DNA of 64,000 nucleotides from Siphonodentalium dalli (Eukaryota > Mollusca > Scaphopoda > Gadilida > Siphonodentaliidae): contig CP136066.1 in the NCBI GenBank assembly GCA_032622095.1, positions 170,074,664-170,138,663 of the forward strand. The letters are read 5' to 3'. The notes under the pieces were generated by a model. That model did no database searches, was not told where the DNA came from, and was given only the letters and a program-made list of their open reading frames with translations. The position numbers and the translations under genes were made by a program. Below are positions 1 to 13,600 of this stretch, one piece after another. Each line of letters begins with the position of its first letter. Position 1 is the first letter of the stretch.

Positions 1-50
1 CAGTTATTCCATAGGAGATGCTCAGATAACAAGTTCAACAACCGTCCATA

Positions 51-236
51 CAGTAATGCCCTAAATAATCGACTCCTTAACCACAGCAGAATTATTGGTA
101 ACTTTGCATGGTTTAGTCGGAAATATGGCATGTTGCCATTTATCGGAAAGCTCTCAGTGAATTATTTCCGACTAAATCCTGAAAGTTACCCATAATTCTG
201 CTGTGGTTAAGGAATAGATTATTTAGGGCATTACTG
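51..236. mobile_element. pogo/Tigger-like MITE, long hairpin
   Basis: The two ends are inverted copies: it starts CAGTAATGCCC and ends GGGCATTACTG, and the complementarity continues through the AATCGAC...CCTTAACCACAGCAG block for most of each half. Related copies lie at 14815-15268, 21398-21525 and 43787-43999, and the last two are flanked by TA on both sides. CAG termini with TA duplication fit the pogo/Tigger branch of Tc1/mariner. There is no coding sequence. Confidence 0.75.
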
Positions 237-1821
237 TGTGTCGTTTGTTGAATTTATTATCCAAAAATTTCCTTCAATATATATGAATCCTTCTACCCCT
301 CTTTATGGTAAATGGATTTCCCAGTCAGTTATAAAGTATACATTGGAACGGTATATTATTCAATTTGAAGAATGTTCTGATAATAAAAGCAGACGAGTGA
401 AAAACGAAAAGATGATACAAGTGCCGGGGAATACATATCCATTGGTTGGAAATGCGCAGATAGTAAGTTCATGTGGTTATTTGTTGAACTTATTATCTAA
501 TAGAACTACTCGTCGATGAGTATTTAGTTAATGGTTAATATATAATTAGTTATGATGACACTGAACTGCGTGTATAAAGTTTTGATTTCATGGTTCATCC
601 CATACTTATAACGCCAGTAAATTGGGGTCATTATACTACTATGAGTATGAGGGCAGTCAGTTCTTCCTGACGTTTGATATCTGAGCAGGCTATGGTCTTA
701 CAATCTCGTCCAAATACGGATACGATAGGCGAGAATCGCATGCGTTTTGATATGTCGATGCCGTCTGGAGAGTTTGGCGGGACCAGCATCCCGTCTCGAT
801 TTGCTCAGTCTACCCTTGATGCTATAAAGTGGTAGCCGCGGGCGCTTATATATAGAGTTGTTTTTATGAGCCATCAGGCCCCCGCGGTAGCGGTCGCTGG
901 CGCGACCTGACTGCCTCGTTATCAATTTGAAAAAGGGGTGACGTTTTGAATAACAGTTTGAATTTTGTGTTTCCCAACAGGTCTTAGACAGTGCCGTCCG
1001 CCTCCTAAAAGTGATTTTTCCTATAGTGTTTTTGAAACGTGTCTCTTTGTGGTGTCATTCTTTTGGTATGATTTTTTACTAAATAACGGGTATGTTAGAG
1101 TTACATTTCTTTGAATTTTACAATCGAAACATAGTATAAGATATTCGCATGCGATGCTGAGTCACGCGGGACACGGCAAACTAAATCGCGCGCAAATTGG
1201 CTTGCGATTTTTCAGCATCCCATCCCATTTGGCATGCGATAGCGTTTGTACTAGGTGATCTGAGTCCATGATAAAAATACAAAACAAAATCAAAGTAATT
1301 TTTTTTATTTAATATCGAATGCAAAAACTAAGAACATACAGATAATAGTTATTATTTCGACAGTAAATGAAACAATATACATGAATGTAAAACATAACAT
1401 AGTTAACTGCATGTCGTGCATATGAAGCACATGATTGAATATTAAAGACGTAGCATATAGCAATACATACATGTACGGGCCACATTCAAACCAAGTGTGT
1501 GTATCTGAAACTCTGTCGCGATTTTGGCGCGTTTAAAAATATATCACGCTTGCGTTCAATTGCGCCCAAATTTTGACCATGTCCTGTGGCATATCTGCGA
1601 ATACCACACGCAATATTTCAGACAAATCGGTTTAAATTTACCTGAGATATAGCACGCTTTCAAATTAAGGGTCATAAACTGATAACAGCGAAATGGTTTT
1701 CCTGTGATCGGGATATATAATAGCCAGTGTCTGTATGTTTTTGGCTGCGCTGGTGTTTGGAAAAATGATGAGAATAGACATCTTGATTATAGTCTATTTG
1801 CAAAAAATAATACAACCAGTA
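237..1821. other. Intergenic DNA, no gene seen
   Basis: I see no coding exon, RNA gene or clear repeat here. A GC-richer patch at about 820-915 (gtagccgcgggcgc, then ccccgcggtagcggtcgctggc) stands out from the AT-rich surroundings but has no recognisable structure. This stretch lies past the 3' end of the minus-strand gene. Confidence 0.4.
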
Positions 1822-2290
1822 TTAAAGGTACTCAATCCGATCAGACGATCCTAAATTGCCATTTCTTTGGCTTCGATGTTAAAACATATTTGCTTCGAGT
1901 CGAGGAACCCACCCATCAAAGCTCAGAGTGATCAGATATAGATTTTTGAAGTTTGTTATTTCTCGAGATGTGCAATAATATGTGGCCCAGAAACACGTGT
2001 CAAATGGAGGGTCTCAGTCAAAATTGCGGATGAACCTGGATAACTCTAAAACCAAGTGGTAATAGGGTCAATTGTCGTGATACTTAAGTGATAATACGGC
2101 CATATTTTGTTGAACAAAATGTTGACCAATAACAAGTTTTGGGAAATTTGATACCCCCATAGTTGACAGTGGTTCGCATTATTTTGTTGCAATACATGTA
2201 AATCGATTCTGAAAACTTTTTTAAAAGAAATGTTGTTGTTGTTGTATCTTGATGGTATGGGAACCGTCTGATCGGATTGAGTACCTTTAA
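1822..2290 (+). mobile_element. TTAA-flanked MITE, family K1 (Kolobok/T2-like)
   Basis: The element begins TTAAAGGTACTCAATCCGAT and ends with the inverted copy (ATCGGATTGAGTACCTTTAA), about 469 bp apart. The inside is non-coding and holds a (GTT)n run and the palindrome TTTTGTTGAACAAAAT. Other copies are at 11539-11948, 12927-13388 (inverted), 17776-18236, 23467-23547 (end only, inverted) and 35985-36287. TTAA targets with TTAAAGG ends are known from T2/Kolobok MITEs, and the family assignment rests on that alone. Confidence 0.75.
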
Positions 2291-2795
2291 AACTATTTCG
2301 AAATATATTTGTTTTTGACTGGGTGATACACGTAATGACTTTTCCTGGATATGTTCGAATTAACCAAACACCGCGAAAATGATAACTGTAGACAAAATAA
2401 CGATACTTTTTCTTAACAGCATCAGTTTGACATATCAGCATGATAGCAATTCAGCAGGACACACAGACATCGTAGCACATTAATTAGCTGGACCACTTGA
2501 CCAGTCGTGGTTTTGAAGTGATTCAACAAATTAATTTTTTTTTAAAACTATAGAATGTTTGAGACATGGCGATTATATTATTTATAAATAAGGGTCAATT
2601 CATGTTATTTGATAGACAGAAAACGCACATGACATTCATTGATGGTTGTAGGGTGTCAGCTTATACCGCCTAACTGTTTTATAATGAGGACTCTCTGAGA
2701 TATCATTGCTGTTTTCATAGTCTGTATAAGTATTTGGTTACAAACAACTAATTATTTTCCACAGTGTTAACTATGTCTCTCCTGCGATGCACGGG
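2291..2795. other. Intergenic DNA, nothing seen
   Basis: AT-rich sequence between two MITEs. I found no exon, RNA gene or repeat that I can support. Confidence 0.3.
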
Positions 2796-3115
2796 TTAAA
2801 GTGATGTGAAACACTCCGGTAGGGTGATCAAATAGCAATTGAGAATAATCTTACTCAAAGTAGTTATTTTTTTACGAATATTAAACCAAATTGACAACAC
2901 ATATCCACATTCTTATATATATTAATTAAATACAATGACTATTGATAGCGAAATAATTTGTGTTAGTTTATCGCCGACAGTTGCGTCCCGAATCGAGATG
3001 TAAATATTTACAATTGAGCGTAGTTTAAACGATGTGTTCTATGGAGTGGTATGGTCGATAATTTTGACATTTTCGGCATTGTTAATAGAATGCTACATTC
3101 TCCAGGTTGGCATGT
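2796..3115 (+). mobile_element. TTAA-bounded dispersed element, family S (end missing)
   Basis: It begins TTAAAGTGATGTGAAACAC and shares about 320 bp with copies at 20621-20986 and 21957-22315 (same orientation) and 41984-42339 and 43100-43481 (inverted). Full copies end in cataatatgtcttt(aa), giving a weak inverted terminus TTAAAG(A/T). This copy lacks that distal end. No coding sequence. Confidence 0.7.
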
Positions 3116-3589
3116 ATCATGAGTAAATTTTCCCTTAGGGCATCATCCGATAAACCAGTCGGAGACAACAAACTCGCCCTTTTCGGTATTTTTTTAAAGA
3201 TAGTCTTGCACAACTTTTTCCACAACTACCCCATGCCATGCTCACAAATTAGCAACATAAAATAACCAAGCCACTTCGATAACCTCGGGACCCCACCAGA
3301 CTCTTCCTGGGCATCAAAACAAAAATGATTGCCATATTTACGTTAGCTATGATTTTATGTTCCTGTTCCTGCCTGCTCGGGGAATTTTCCATCAAAGATA
3401 ATCAACCAATCAGCAGCCAGATTTTGTTAAGCTGACTCGCGTTTCCCTATACACAGGTAACTCTATATAAATAGTTGATTGTAGCCTGTAATTACAAGGG
3501 AAACAGAGCTCTATTGGTGGAAACCACGCTTTTACACAGAACGTTTGACTGTGATACAAGGGTCCAGCCCTTTGGTCGCCAATAGCACG

Positions 3590-3627
3590 ACAAACAAACA
3601 AACAATCAAACAAACACACAAACAAAA
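3590..3627. repeat. (CAAA)n microsatellite
   Basis: An imperfect run of CAAA and CAAT tetramers with one CACA step. Confidence 0.8.
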
Positions 3628-4012
3628 TTTAGTTTTATGATTACAGCTAGTCAGATGTTTTACATAATGAATACTTGTTATACATGTCCATGTTAGATAC
3701 AATATACAACATTCATCTGACGCATACATGCATGCATACACTCCTTCACGCGGTCACACTTACTTACGCATATCAACAGGCATTAAAACATATAAGGCAA
3801 GAAACGTGGTAAAAAAATAAGGGTATGCAAATACACTCAGCTTTTTTATGGGAATACATCATCAAAAAGCTATATAAATATAAAAAATTAATGTAGTGGG
3901 TGTGTTGGAATACGTCGCTGTGGTCGTTTGGGGTCACATTTAAGTGTAAACAGCTTCGCGGTTTACACAAAGTGCCCCAACGGTCACAGTGCCGTATCCC
4001 ACTAATTACGCC

Positions 4013-4482
4013 GATGGGGTCACTGTCACAAGGCTCCGGTCACATTCGTAGCCAGCTTTTTAAATCGATCACAAATGTAGCCAGCTTTTCACCGGCGATC
4101 ACATTCGTAGCCAGATTTTCTAATTGCATGCTGTATATGGCGCGAAATGTGACGTCATCGCGCTCGTGACTAAAATGTCGACGTCATTCTCTAAAACTCA
4201 CTTCGTTTATCAACTTATATTGGAATATAATTCGAGCATTCTAACGACGTTGATCAGAACAGTTAGATTATTAGATGAACTAATATCAAAGTATAATATA
4301 AGTTGTTTTTCATCCATCAACTCAGAACAATGAGATTAACCTAATCTTGTTCATTGAGGCTCGCATGAATATGAAAAGCTGGCTACAAATGTGATCACCA
4401 TAGAAAAGCTGGCTATAATTTGTTGATCGATTTAAAAAGCTGGCTACGAATGTGATCGATGCATTGTGACAATGACCCCATC
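4013..4482. repeat. Fold-back element with repeated subterminal motif
   Basis: The left arm starts gatggggtcactgtcacaa and the right arm ends with its near-complement ttgtgacaatgaccccatc. Each arm carries three copies of a motif like cacattcgtagccagctttt, spaced 20-35 bp and inverted between arms. The centre (about 4130-4370) is AT-rich and non-coding. No target duplication could be fixed. The element lies just past the polyadenylation signal of the minus-strand gene. Confidence 0.7.
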
Positions 4483-4512
4483 AGCCCCAATAACACACAC
4501 CCACAACATTAA

Positions 4513-4518
4513 TTTATT
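4513..4518 (-). promoter_or_regulatory. Polyadenylation signal AATAAA
   Basis: On the minus strand AATAAA lies about 22 bases after the TGA stop of exon 6 and is followed by a GT-rich stretch (gttgtgggtgtgtgtt). This is the usual layout of a cleavage and polyadenylation site, and would give a very short 3' UTR. Confidence 0.6.
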
Positions 4519-4539
4519 AAACAAATATTACACACAACA

Positions 4540-4616
4540 TCAGTAGCCTGAGTTTAACACATAAACTAATGCCGCAAATAACGTCAGAATGCTGAATTTC
4601 GCAGCAGCAGCACCAC
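4540..4616 (-). CDS. Exon 6: GPI-signal-like C-terminus and stop
   Basis: The acceptor is cctgtaatttcag. The 77 bases begin with GT (completing Cys 177) and encode GAAAAK, a hydrophobic stretch FSILTLFAALVYVL, and NSGY before TGA. Small residues, then 14 hydrophobic residues and no charged tail, fit a GPI-anchor attachment signal with the cut near Gly 178 to Ala 182. It could also be a weak membrane segment. AATAAA follows about 22 bases after the stop. Confidence 0.75.
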
Positions 4617-7600
4617 CTGAAATTACAGGGATAATACTTCATGAAATATTATTCATTTGTTAAACAAAACACTATACACCAAACACTGCTTTGACATTAG
4701 TTTTTAGTTTACAAGCCGCACTCAAGAGAAAATTCCCGAGCCGGGGCTCGAACCTATGCCAACATCGTCTGGCCCGTGACGTTATGACGTAATAAAGCAT
4801 CGACTCAAGGTTAGTAGTCATATGGTCATATTATACGGGGAATGGCATCATACTATACGGGGAATGGCATCATACTATACGGGGAATGGCATCATACTAT
4901 ACGGGGAATGGCATCATACTATACGGGGAATGGCATCATACTATACGGGGAATGGCATCATACTATACGGGGAATGGCATCATATTATACGGGGAATGGC
5001 ATCATACTATACGGGGAATGGCATCATACTATACGGGGAATGGCATCATACTATACGGGGAATGGCATCATATTATACCTAAGGTTAGTAGTCATATGGT
5101 CATACTATACGGGGAATGGCATCATACTATACGGGGAATGGCATCATACTATACGGGGAATGGCATCATACTATACGGGGAATGGCATCATACTATACGG
5201 GGAATGGCATCATACTATACGGGGAATGGCATCATACTATACGGGGAATGGCATCATACTATACGGGGAATGGCATCATATTATACGGGGAATGGCATCA
5301 TACTATACGGGGAATGGCATCATACTATACGGGGAATGGCATCATACTATACGGGGAATGGCATCATACTATACGGGGAATGGCATCATACTATACGGGG
5401 AATGGCATCATATACCTAAAGTTGAGATAACTCTTTAATACATTACTGGTGTGTATGTCCTACATTCGCAAGTTCAAATAAAATTAGAATACCAAGCCAA
5501 TATGTATAGTCAGATTCCTTATAGTCCAGGAAATATTTGTCGACTATTGCACCACGCCATGACACAACTTCACCCAATTAATTTTCTTCTTAAAGGGACA
5601 CTGTACTCAAATGTTGTGTTGGTTTTTATAGTCTCTGAGTCGTAGAATAAGGTAACCAGATTTCTATTATTTGAAAGGCTGTTGAGCTAGTACGAAGTCA
5701 TGTTACGGATGACTGATTAGCCGGAATGCGAAAATACAAACATCATTTGTTTACACGATCATATGTGCCGGTCGTTGCCCAATCCACTATCCGTCAGTTA
5801 ATTTGATTACGGCTTGTACACGGAAATTCGTAATTTAATTTATGGCTCCAGCCATACATTAAATTCATATCAAATTATTAACTCTGATTTTAAGATAACC
5901 TACTAACCTGAACGTTTACAAAATACATTTTCGACTCAAACTACTTATTGTTCTATAAATTATCGATATTGGATCGTTGTTATTACCGGGAATTTATTGA
6001 AAATGGCGGAGTGTACCCCTGTAAGGTCCCTTATAAATTGTTTTCGATGTTAACAAGAAAAGAAACAAGACGGTCAATGACTGCTGAGATGCTAAACTGA
6101 CTGCAAAGACTGAGAAGACGGGGGCTCTGAAGACCATAAACATTCAGTACTTAACAACATCACTTTAAAACAAGTAGTTATACACACAGATGCCTACAAC
6201 TAGCTGGTCTCCTCCGTTGAGCGATGTGGATGTCCAGTTTTGCCCATCTTAAAATTTCCAGCTGCACACACCTGACGTCCCCCATAGCATATAAACCGTC
6301 ACTTCCCAACCGGACAAAACTCCTAAGTTCGAAAAGGTCCTTTTGCACACCACCCTTAGGTTGGAATTTTAAAGCTGACACCTCAAGCTCTCCCAACTGT
6401 TTCCAACCTGACATGCCCCTTATTTACAGTCCGGTCCCATTTAAACATTCTTGAATCTATTCATGGAACATACACACCAATTGTAAGATTAATCAGTGGC
6501 TCCAGAGAAGAAGATGTTTTAACAAATCTGGATATCAGTCATAGAAAGGCCCTCCATACTATTTATAAGCTAAATAGTTATGATAGCTCTTGAGCTGAGG
6601 AAAAGATGTTTAAGCATTAAAGGGGTACTGTACACACAATCCGGCCATTTATGGGACCATCTCCTTTTATACTCAACAGAATATATGCAACAAATGAATG
6701 AATTTGAGCCGTTGATTAGTGCAAAAATACTCATATGCTCTATGAACGATATTCAAACAACATGGTACATTCATGTAATTATAATGAAAATGAATTTAAG
6801 GCTAGAGTCATAAATATAATTACCGTGTTGTTTGCTTCATCCATAAAGCATATACGTGTATTTTGCACTAATCCCGACTCAAAGTCATTCATTTGTTGCA
6901 TAAATTATGTTGAGTGTAGACGGAAATGGTTCCATAATTGGCCGAATTTAGTGTACAGTACCCCTTTAATATAGAGGGAAAGATTATGTCCCTGGCTCCG
7001 CTCCCGATTTGACCCGGTGACCACATATGGAAAAAAACATATCTTAATCCCCGGCACCATATGAGACTTCTGGCCAAATATAAGTTAAATGTGCATGCGG
7101 TTTTTGTGAATAGGACGTTTTAAGAAATAAGAATTATACTATCGGGCGAAATAGTTATATCCCGGACTCCCTGGCTCCACATCTGTTTGAACTGGCGACC
7201 CCATTTGAAAATAAATCTGAAATCCAGTCACACATGGACCCTCCCCGCCAAACATAAGCTTAATATATCAGATGCGAAGAAGACGTTTCAGCCCTTTCTA
7301 TACTAAATGGATTCTCCCAGTCAGTTAAAATGTGTACTTCTGATTCGGAGGGATGTACAGGTAATATAAAGAAAGCAGACGACAGATAAATATAAAAGGA
7401 AAGTAGGAGTCCTATTTATGGAGGGAAATGTTTATACATATTCTCTGAACAGTTCATATGTGATAACTACTCGTCAATGATGATTTAGAAAGGGTTAAAT
7501 ATGGTCTAACTCTTACTAAACAGATTTATATAGTAATTCCTGGATATAAAATAATAAATATGAATCGATGACTAGAGTTGGCACGATTATAAATTTTTAT

Positions 7601-10600
7601 AAATCTATAATCGGTTCTCAATAATCGGCTATAATCGATTAATCGGACCTAATATTAATAACGTCAGTGGAAGAATTCCGTAATATGGCTATTCGCTGGG
7701 TGCGGGTTAACTGCTATCGCTGGTTATTTCAGGCATCGGCTGATATAATTGTTATGTTAATATGAAAAGTGTGTCATAAACCACCGGTACTAGTATAGTG
7801 ACTAGTGTGCATAATGTATTCAAAACCAGCAAGTTTTCGGAGATGTCATGGTTATAATATTTGTGAGCTCATTAGAACGAACGTACGATTAATTTCAGTG
7901 TTATGAATAGCCAAACATACAAACAATATGAAAGTAGGAATGCACGACGGACCACTGGCGGTTCTAAAATGAAAGTGTCAATGACACTGTAGCTCAACTT
8001 GGAAAGGGAATAATTCCATGTGTTATAGTCAATGCAGCGAGTAGGAATATACGGCAAGTTGAAATGTCTAAATAATACTAGATTATCAACATGAAGATAT
8101 ATATATATAAGTAAAATCCAAGATGGTTGCTGGCGGCTATGGTTTCCAATGAAATTAAAAAAACATTTGATAGCTTCCATCTAGTAAGATCAATATCAAG
8201 ATTAATATGAAGTCTGGAGATGATCGGATGAGGGAAGTGGAATGTAGGGTGTGCAAAAGGATTTAGTCATGCAAAGAGTAAAATCCAAGATGGCTGTCAG
8301 TGGAAACATTTTAAGGACGAACGACCCCAAAATGACACCCCAATGTCAACAGCCATAACAAATTTCATGATGATCAGACCAAAGGTACTACCTGTAGCCC
8401 ATGCCAAAGGATTTAGTCATGCAAAGAGTAAAACCCAAGATGGCTGCTGGCAGCCATGTTTTCTGGCAGAACGACCCCAAAATTACTCGTTCCCATCTAC
8501 ATGTCAATATTAACATCTGTGACAAATTTCATGATGATCAGACGAACAGTACGACCTGTACCCCGTGCTAATGGATTGAATTTTGAAATCCAGGATGGCC
8601 GCTGGCGGCCATGTTATTTTGCCGAATGACCATAAAATGACTCGTTCCCATCTACATGTCAATGTCAACAGTCACGACAAATTCCATAATGATCCGGCCA
8701 AAGGTAGGACCTGTGACCCGTGCCAAAGGATTTAGTCATGCAAAGAGTAAAATCTAAGATGGCTGCCAGCGGCCATGTTTTCTGGCCAAACGATCCCAAA
8801 ATTACTCGTTCCCATCTACATGCAAATATTAACATCCATGACAAATTTCATGATGATCAAATGAACAGTACGACCTGTAGCCCGTGCTAATGGATTGAAT
8901 TTTGAAATCCAAGATGGCCGCTGGTGGCCATGTTTTTTGGCCGCATAACCCCAAAATGACTCGTTCCCATCTACATATCAATGTCAACAGTCATGACAAA
9001 TTTCATAATGATCCGACCAAAGGTACGACCTGTGGCCCGTGCCATAGGATTTAGTGATGCAAAGAGTAAAATACAAGATGGCTCCTGGCGGCCATATTTT
9101 TTGGCCGAATGACCTAAAAATAACTCGTTCCCATCTACATGTCATATTTAACATCCCTGACAAATTTCATGATGATCAGACCAAAGGTACGACATGTAGC
9201 CGTTTAAAGGATGTTATCATGCAAAGAGTACAATTCAAGATGGCTGCCAGCGACCATGTTTTTTGGCCGAACGACCACAACATTACTCGTTCCCATCTAC
9301 ATGTCAATATTAACATCCATGACAAATTTCATGATGACCAGATGAACGCATGACCTGTAGCCCGTGCTAATGGATTGAATTTTGAAATACAAGATGGCCG
9401 CTGGCAGCCATTTTTTTGTCCGAATGACCCCAAAATTAATCGTTCCGGTCTAAATGTTGATGTCAACAGCTATGACAAATTTCATAATGATCCGATCAAA
9501 GGCACGATCTGTACCCTGTATTGTTGACGACTCACACACACACACACACGGACGACGGATACCAAGCCATGGCAGTAGCTCAAACTTTACAAAGTAAAGT
9601 TGAGCTAAAAGGGAATCTAATGTTACGGAAACTATACGTTTTAGCAAACTTCCAGAGCGTGGATAACAATCACAAAGGTGGGCCCCCACCCGCAAATTTC
9701 AGGACTCAGAACAAGTTAAGTATTTGATAATGGTGAATTTCATTCATCGTCACCACTCCAATCAAGGGCGATGGATTCAGTTCATTCAGCAACGACATGA
9801 CCATAAGTACAAACCTGCAGCGCCGCCAATTGTTTAGAATATACAACGAAGAGTAACCATGTCGCGTTCAAATGTTGTTAACCCCTCCGAAATAAAAAAG
9901 ATTAATCGACAACGGAAATGGTAATCGATTATCGGCTTTATCAACGGTTCATCGATTGTGCGATTGATCGTGGCACCCCAATCGAAGACCCCTGTCAAAC
10001 GCTTATATCAATTAATATTACATAAATTATAATTATCAATTATTAATACAATCCATTTGCGACATTTCACGGCTCGTTCGTTCTGAGTGTACCAGGCGGG
10101 ATAACTCTATCTAAAAATTGTCCCACTTGATTATCGCATAAAATAAGCAAATATCGATATAAAAACAATATTAATTGATAGAAGCGTTTCCGGACAGGTG
10201 TCTTCGGCTCACATGCATCTATTAGTTTATATCCCGGAAGCTACATAAAACGTGTTTAGGAAGAGATAATCCATCTTTAAGAATTACTATTGAGAGAAAG
10301 AGTTATGTCCCTGTTATCGCCCCTAATAACTTGGTGAACCTAGTTTACACAACTGGGAGACATATAGGCTCATTTACGTGGACATAATTTTGCTCGGGGC
10401 ATATATTTTTGTGCCAGGTACAAATCTTGCATTTCCCGCGTTCACATGTATTTTTTTTTTTTAGAAACTGGTGCTATTTTCCATATTGCATAGTCATTTT
10501 CTCATCAATGATTGGAAGCGACAGTTGCCCTGTGTTTTATTTGCATATAAAGTAATAATGGTACAACTGAATCTGGTTCCAAACATTTCTCGGTCCCCGT

Positions 10601-13600
10601 TATATTGGGACTGCATGGTATGAATCAAAATGGTCATCATCAAATCAGAAAAACAGGCTATTTATATTTCAGAAACGTTTTTTTGTTCTGCTTGAATGGT
10701 ACAACTGAGCTGATGTGCACTATCTATTAATAATAGTCTGTATATCGACAATAGTATAATTTGAGCAACGAACATTCAGAACAGACCTTAAAGGCCCACT
10801 TAATGATTAATCTTGATAGATATAGCTGAGTATAGCACGTGATCGTCCCGTCAATTACCATTAAATTGGTGTAAATGTTGTAATGCCAGAGCGTCTGGGT
10901 CTCATGTTAATGTCATTTTGGGTCATTATTCAAGGAAATAAGCTGGAACAAAAGGTTACACAACAAATTTTATCTCGAGACTGTTCATTTCATGTATAAT
11001 GTAGTTAAGAGTGTAATGTGGCTGTGCACTGGGTTACGTGATCCCAGAGTTCCCTCCAAAAAACAGAGAAACTGTGGATTTAGCACTGTTGAATTCAACT
11101 ATGATAGTTAAATATAACTATATAGTTAAATTATGGATGTGTCGTGCCTGGTTATAGTATGGGGGGGGGGGAATTATAGTCATTTCTTTTTTTGCAGAAA
11201 AGTATATGCATGTCACTTATGATTTCATCTTTGGTATGTTCAATCAGTTTGTTGTTGTCGGCGGTGGTTTGCATGATAAATTTGATTCCACGATCATGGA
11301 CGGGATGAAAATCAAATTGAAGTGGGCCGTATTCGTGAAGTATAGTTTATGTATTGCAAAGGGTATCTGATGGGGTATCCCCTGTCACGTGCGGATGACC
11401 GTTTATGTAAAATGATGAACCATTTTCACTTAATATGTATAACGTTAATTTTAAAACCATTAGTTGCCAGTGCTCCATATAGTTTGCATGTATGTGCTAT
11501 CAGGACGTGACAGTGGATTTAAAGATGTGTAATACGAATTAACGCTCCCAGGTTACTATTCATTTGGCTTCCGGGGTCGAGGAATCCACCTATCAAATCT
11601 TAGAGTGATCAAATATCGATTTTTGAAATTGTTTATTTCTCGAGATATGTACTTATTTCAGGCCTGGCAAAAATTCGTCAAGGCGACGGTCTCGGACAAA
11701 TTGCGGATGAAAATGGATAACACTAAACAAGTGGTAGTACGGCCAAATTTCGTGATAATCAAGTCATGTTTCGTTGAACAAAATGTTGATAAATAATACG
11801 TTTTGGGAAATTTTATACCATAGTTGACAGTGGTCAGCATTATTTTGTTGTAATTAATAAATTCTGATAACTAAAACGTATTTTGAAAAAATGCTGTTGT
11901 TGTAACTTGATGATATCGGGACGGTCTGATCGGATTGAGTACTTTTAACTAAAACGCATAAGGAGTATATCGGTTATGGAAGATTTATCAGGATGCCTCC
12001 TGACAGGTGGTTGCTACCTGTCCATATTTCAACCTGGAGAACAGGTAGCCGTCGATAAGACACATCTGATCGGGGTCATGTCTCTATTCCGAAGGTTCTC
12101 TTTTCCGAATGTTCGCTATTCCGAAGGTTTTAGTTATTCTTTATTATAAACTAAGACCTTGCCTTCTCGACGGTCTGCGTTACAAACATACGCCATCTTA
12201 GTATGAACGTACATTTACTAACGTTTATGATCCGTGTATGGGCTGACGAACAATTTGGAAATTGGAATAGGGTGTATTAATGTATACCATGGGAATACTA
12301 TAGCGTAATAGTATATGTAATTCCATGTGTGTGTTGGTTTTTTTGGGGGGGGGGGGTAAATTTTGATGCATTTCTGAATAAACACGCACAGAAAAGAAAA
12401 CCTTCGGAATAGCGAATCTTCGGAATAGTGAACCTTCGGAATAAAGAACCTTCGGAATAAAGAATCTTCAGAATAGAGACCCCTACCCCATCTGATCATC
12501 ATACAGTTTGTTTTCACAACTGCGTGATGGTCTCGGATTTTTTTATAAGCACTTTCAATTTTCGCAAGTTATATTCGGTTCCAGAGAATACTGGGAATAA
12601 TAATTATCTGGACTAGCTAAGACCCAGAATTCGATAAGTCTTGATTTTAATATAATTTCAATCGGGTGACACGGGGTTTCATCGCACATCACCACACCAC
12701 ATAACTTATGGTGTTAAAAATATTAGACTTAGCATCATTTTGCAAAATTTCAAATGTACTCTCTCTTCTCTTCTCTGTGACAGCCTTATTTGAAGCATAT
12801 ATTTCCATCGCTTTGAAAGCGCAATGCAGTTCTACCGAAAAGTACGCCGAGATCATTTATGTATCAACGTAATCAAAGGCAAAAAAATCTCGGTAAATTT
12901 TATCGTTGAATATTCTTCGGATATTCTTAAAGGTACTCAATCCGATCAGACGGTCCCCATACCATCAAGATACAACAACATTTCTTCAAAATACGCGTTA
13001 GTTTTCAGAATCGATTTATTGAAACAAAATAATGCTAACAACTGTCAACTATGGTATAAAATTTCCCAAAACTTGTTATTTATCAACATTTTGTTCAACA
13101 AAATATGCCCGTATTATCACTAAAGTATCACGAAATTTGACCGTATTACCACTTGATTTTAGAGTTATCCATCTTCATACGCAATTTTGTCCGAGACCCT
13201 CCATTTGACCACGTATTTCTGTGCCACATATTATTACATATCTCGAGAAATAACACACTTCGAAAATAGACATCTGATCACTCTTGAGCTTTGATGGGTG
13301 GGTTCCTAGACTCGAATCAAAAATTGTTTACCCCCGAAGCCAAAGAAAGGGTAATTTAGGAGCGTCTGATCGGATTTAGTACCTTTAAACATATAGTTTT
13401 TTAAAACTGTTTTTGAAATCTTTCCGTTTCCAAATGGGTAACTTTTATTATGTTTATAAAACATATACAAAAAATTAAATTATCTCGGATTAACTATTTA
13501 TTATATTTGCCTTTACTCTAAGTGTAAAATGTGATTAGCAATTCTTCATTGTGAGCGCCCCGTAGTTCCTTGACTATCTCGTAATAGTAACAAGATATTT

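Larger units (their letters stand above)
7573..9981. mobile_element. hAT-like non-autonomous element
   Basis: The left end TAGAGTTGGCACGAT pairs with the right end ATCGTGGCACCCCA (inverse TGGGGTGCCACGAT). Both are followed by AATCGATTA-rich subterminal sequence. The flanks tcgatgac (7565-7572) and tcgaagac (9982-9989) match at 7 of 8 positions, as expected for the 8-bp hAT duplication. No transposase is present and the interior is the 160-bp array below. Confidence 0.7.

Noticed and set aside
5594-6035. MITE with ends ttaaagggacactgtactc and gtgtacccctgtaaggtccc
   Set aside because: The inverted match is only partial and does not extend inwards, so the ends are not convincing.
6178-6414. 78-codon minus frame with several charged residues
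   Set aside because: It lies in a dispersed repeat also present at 38090-38530, and has no splice or domain support.
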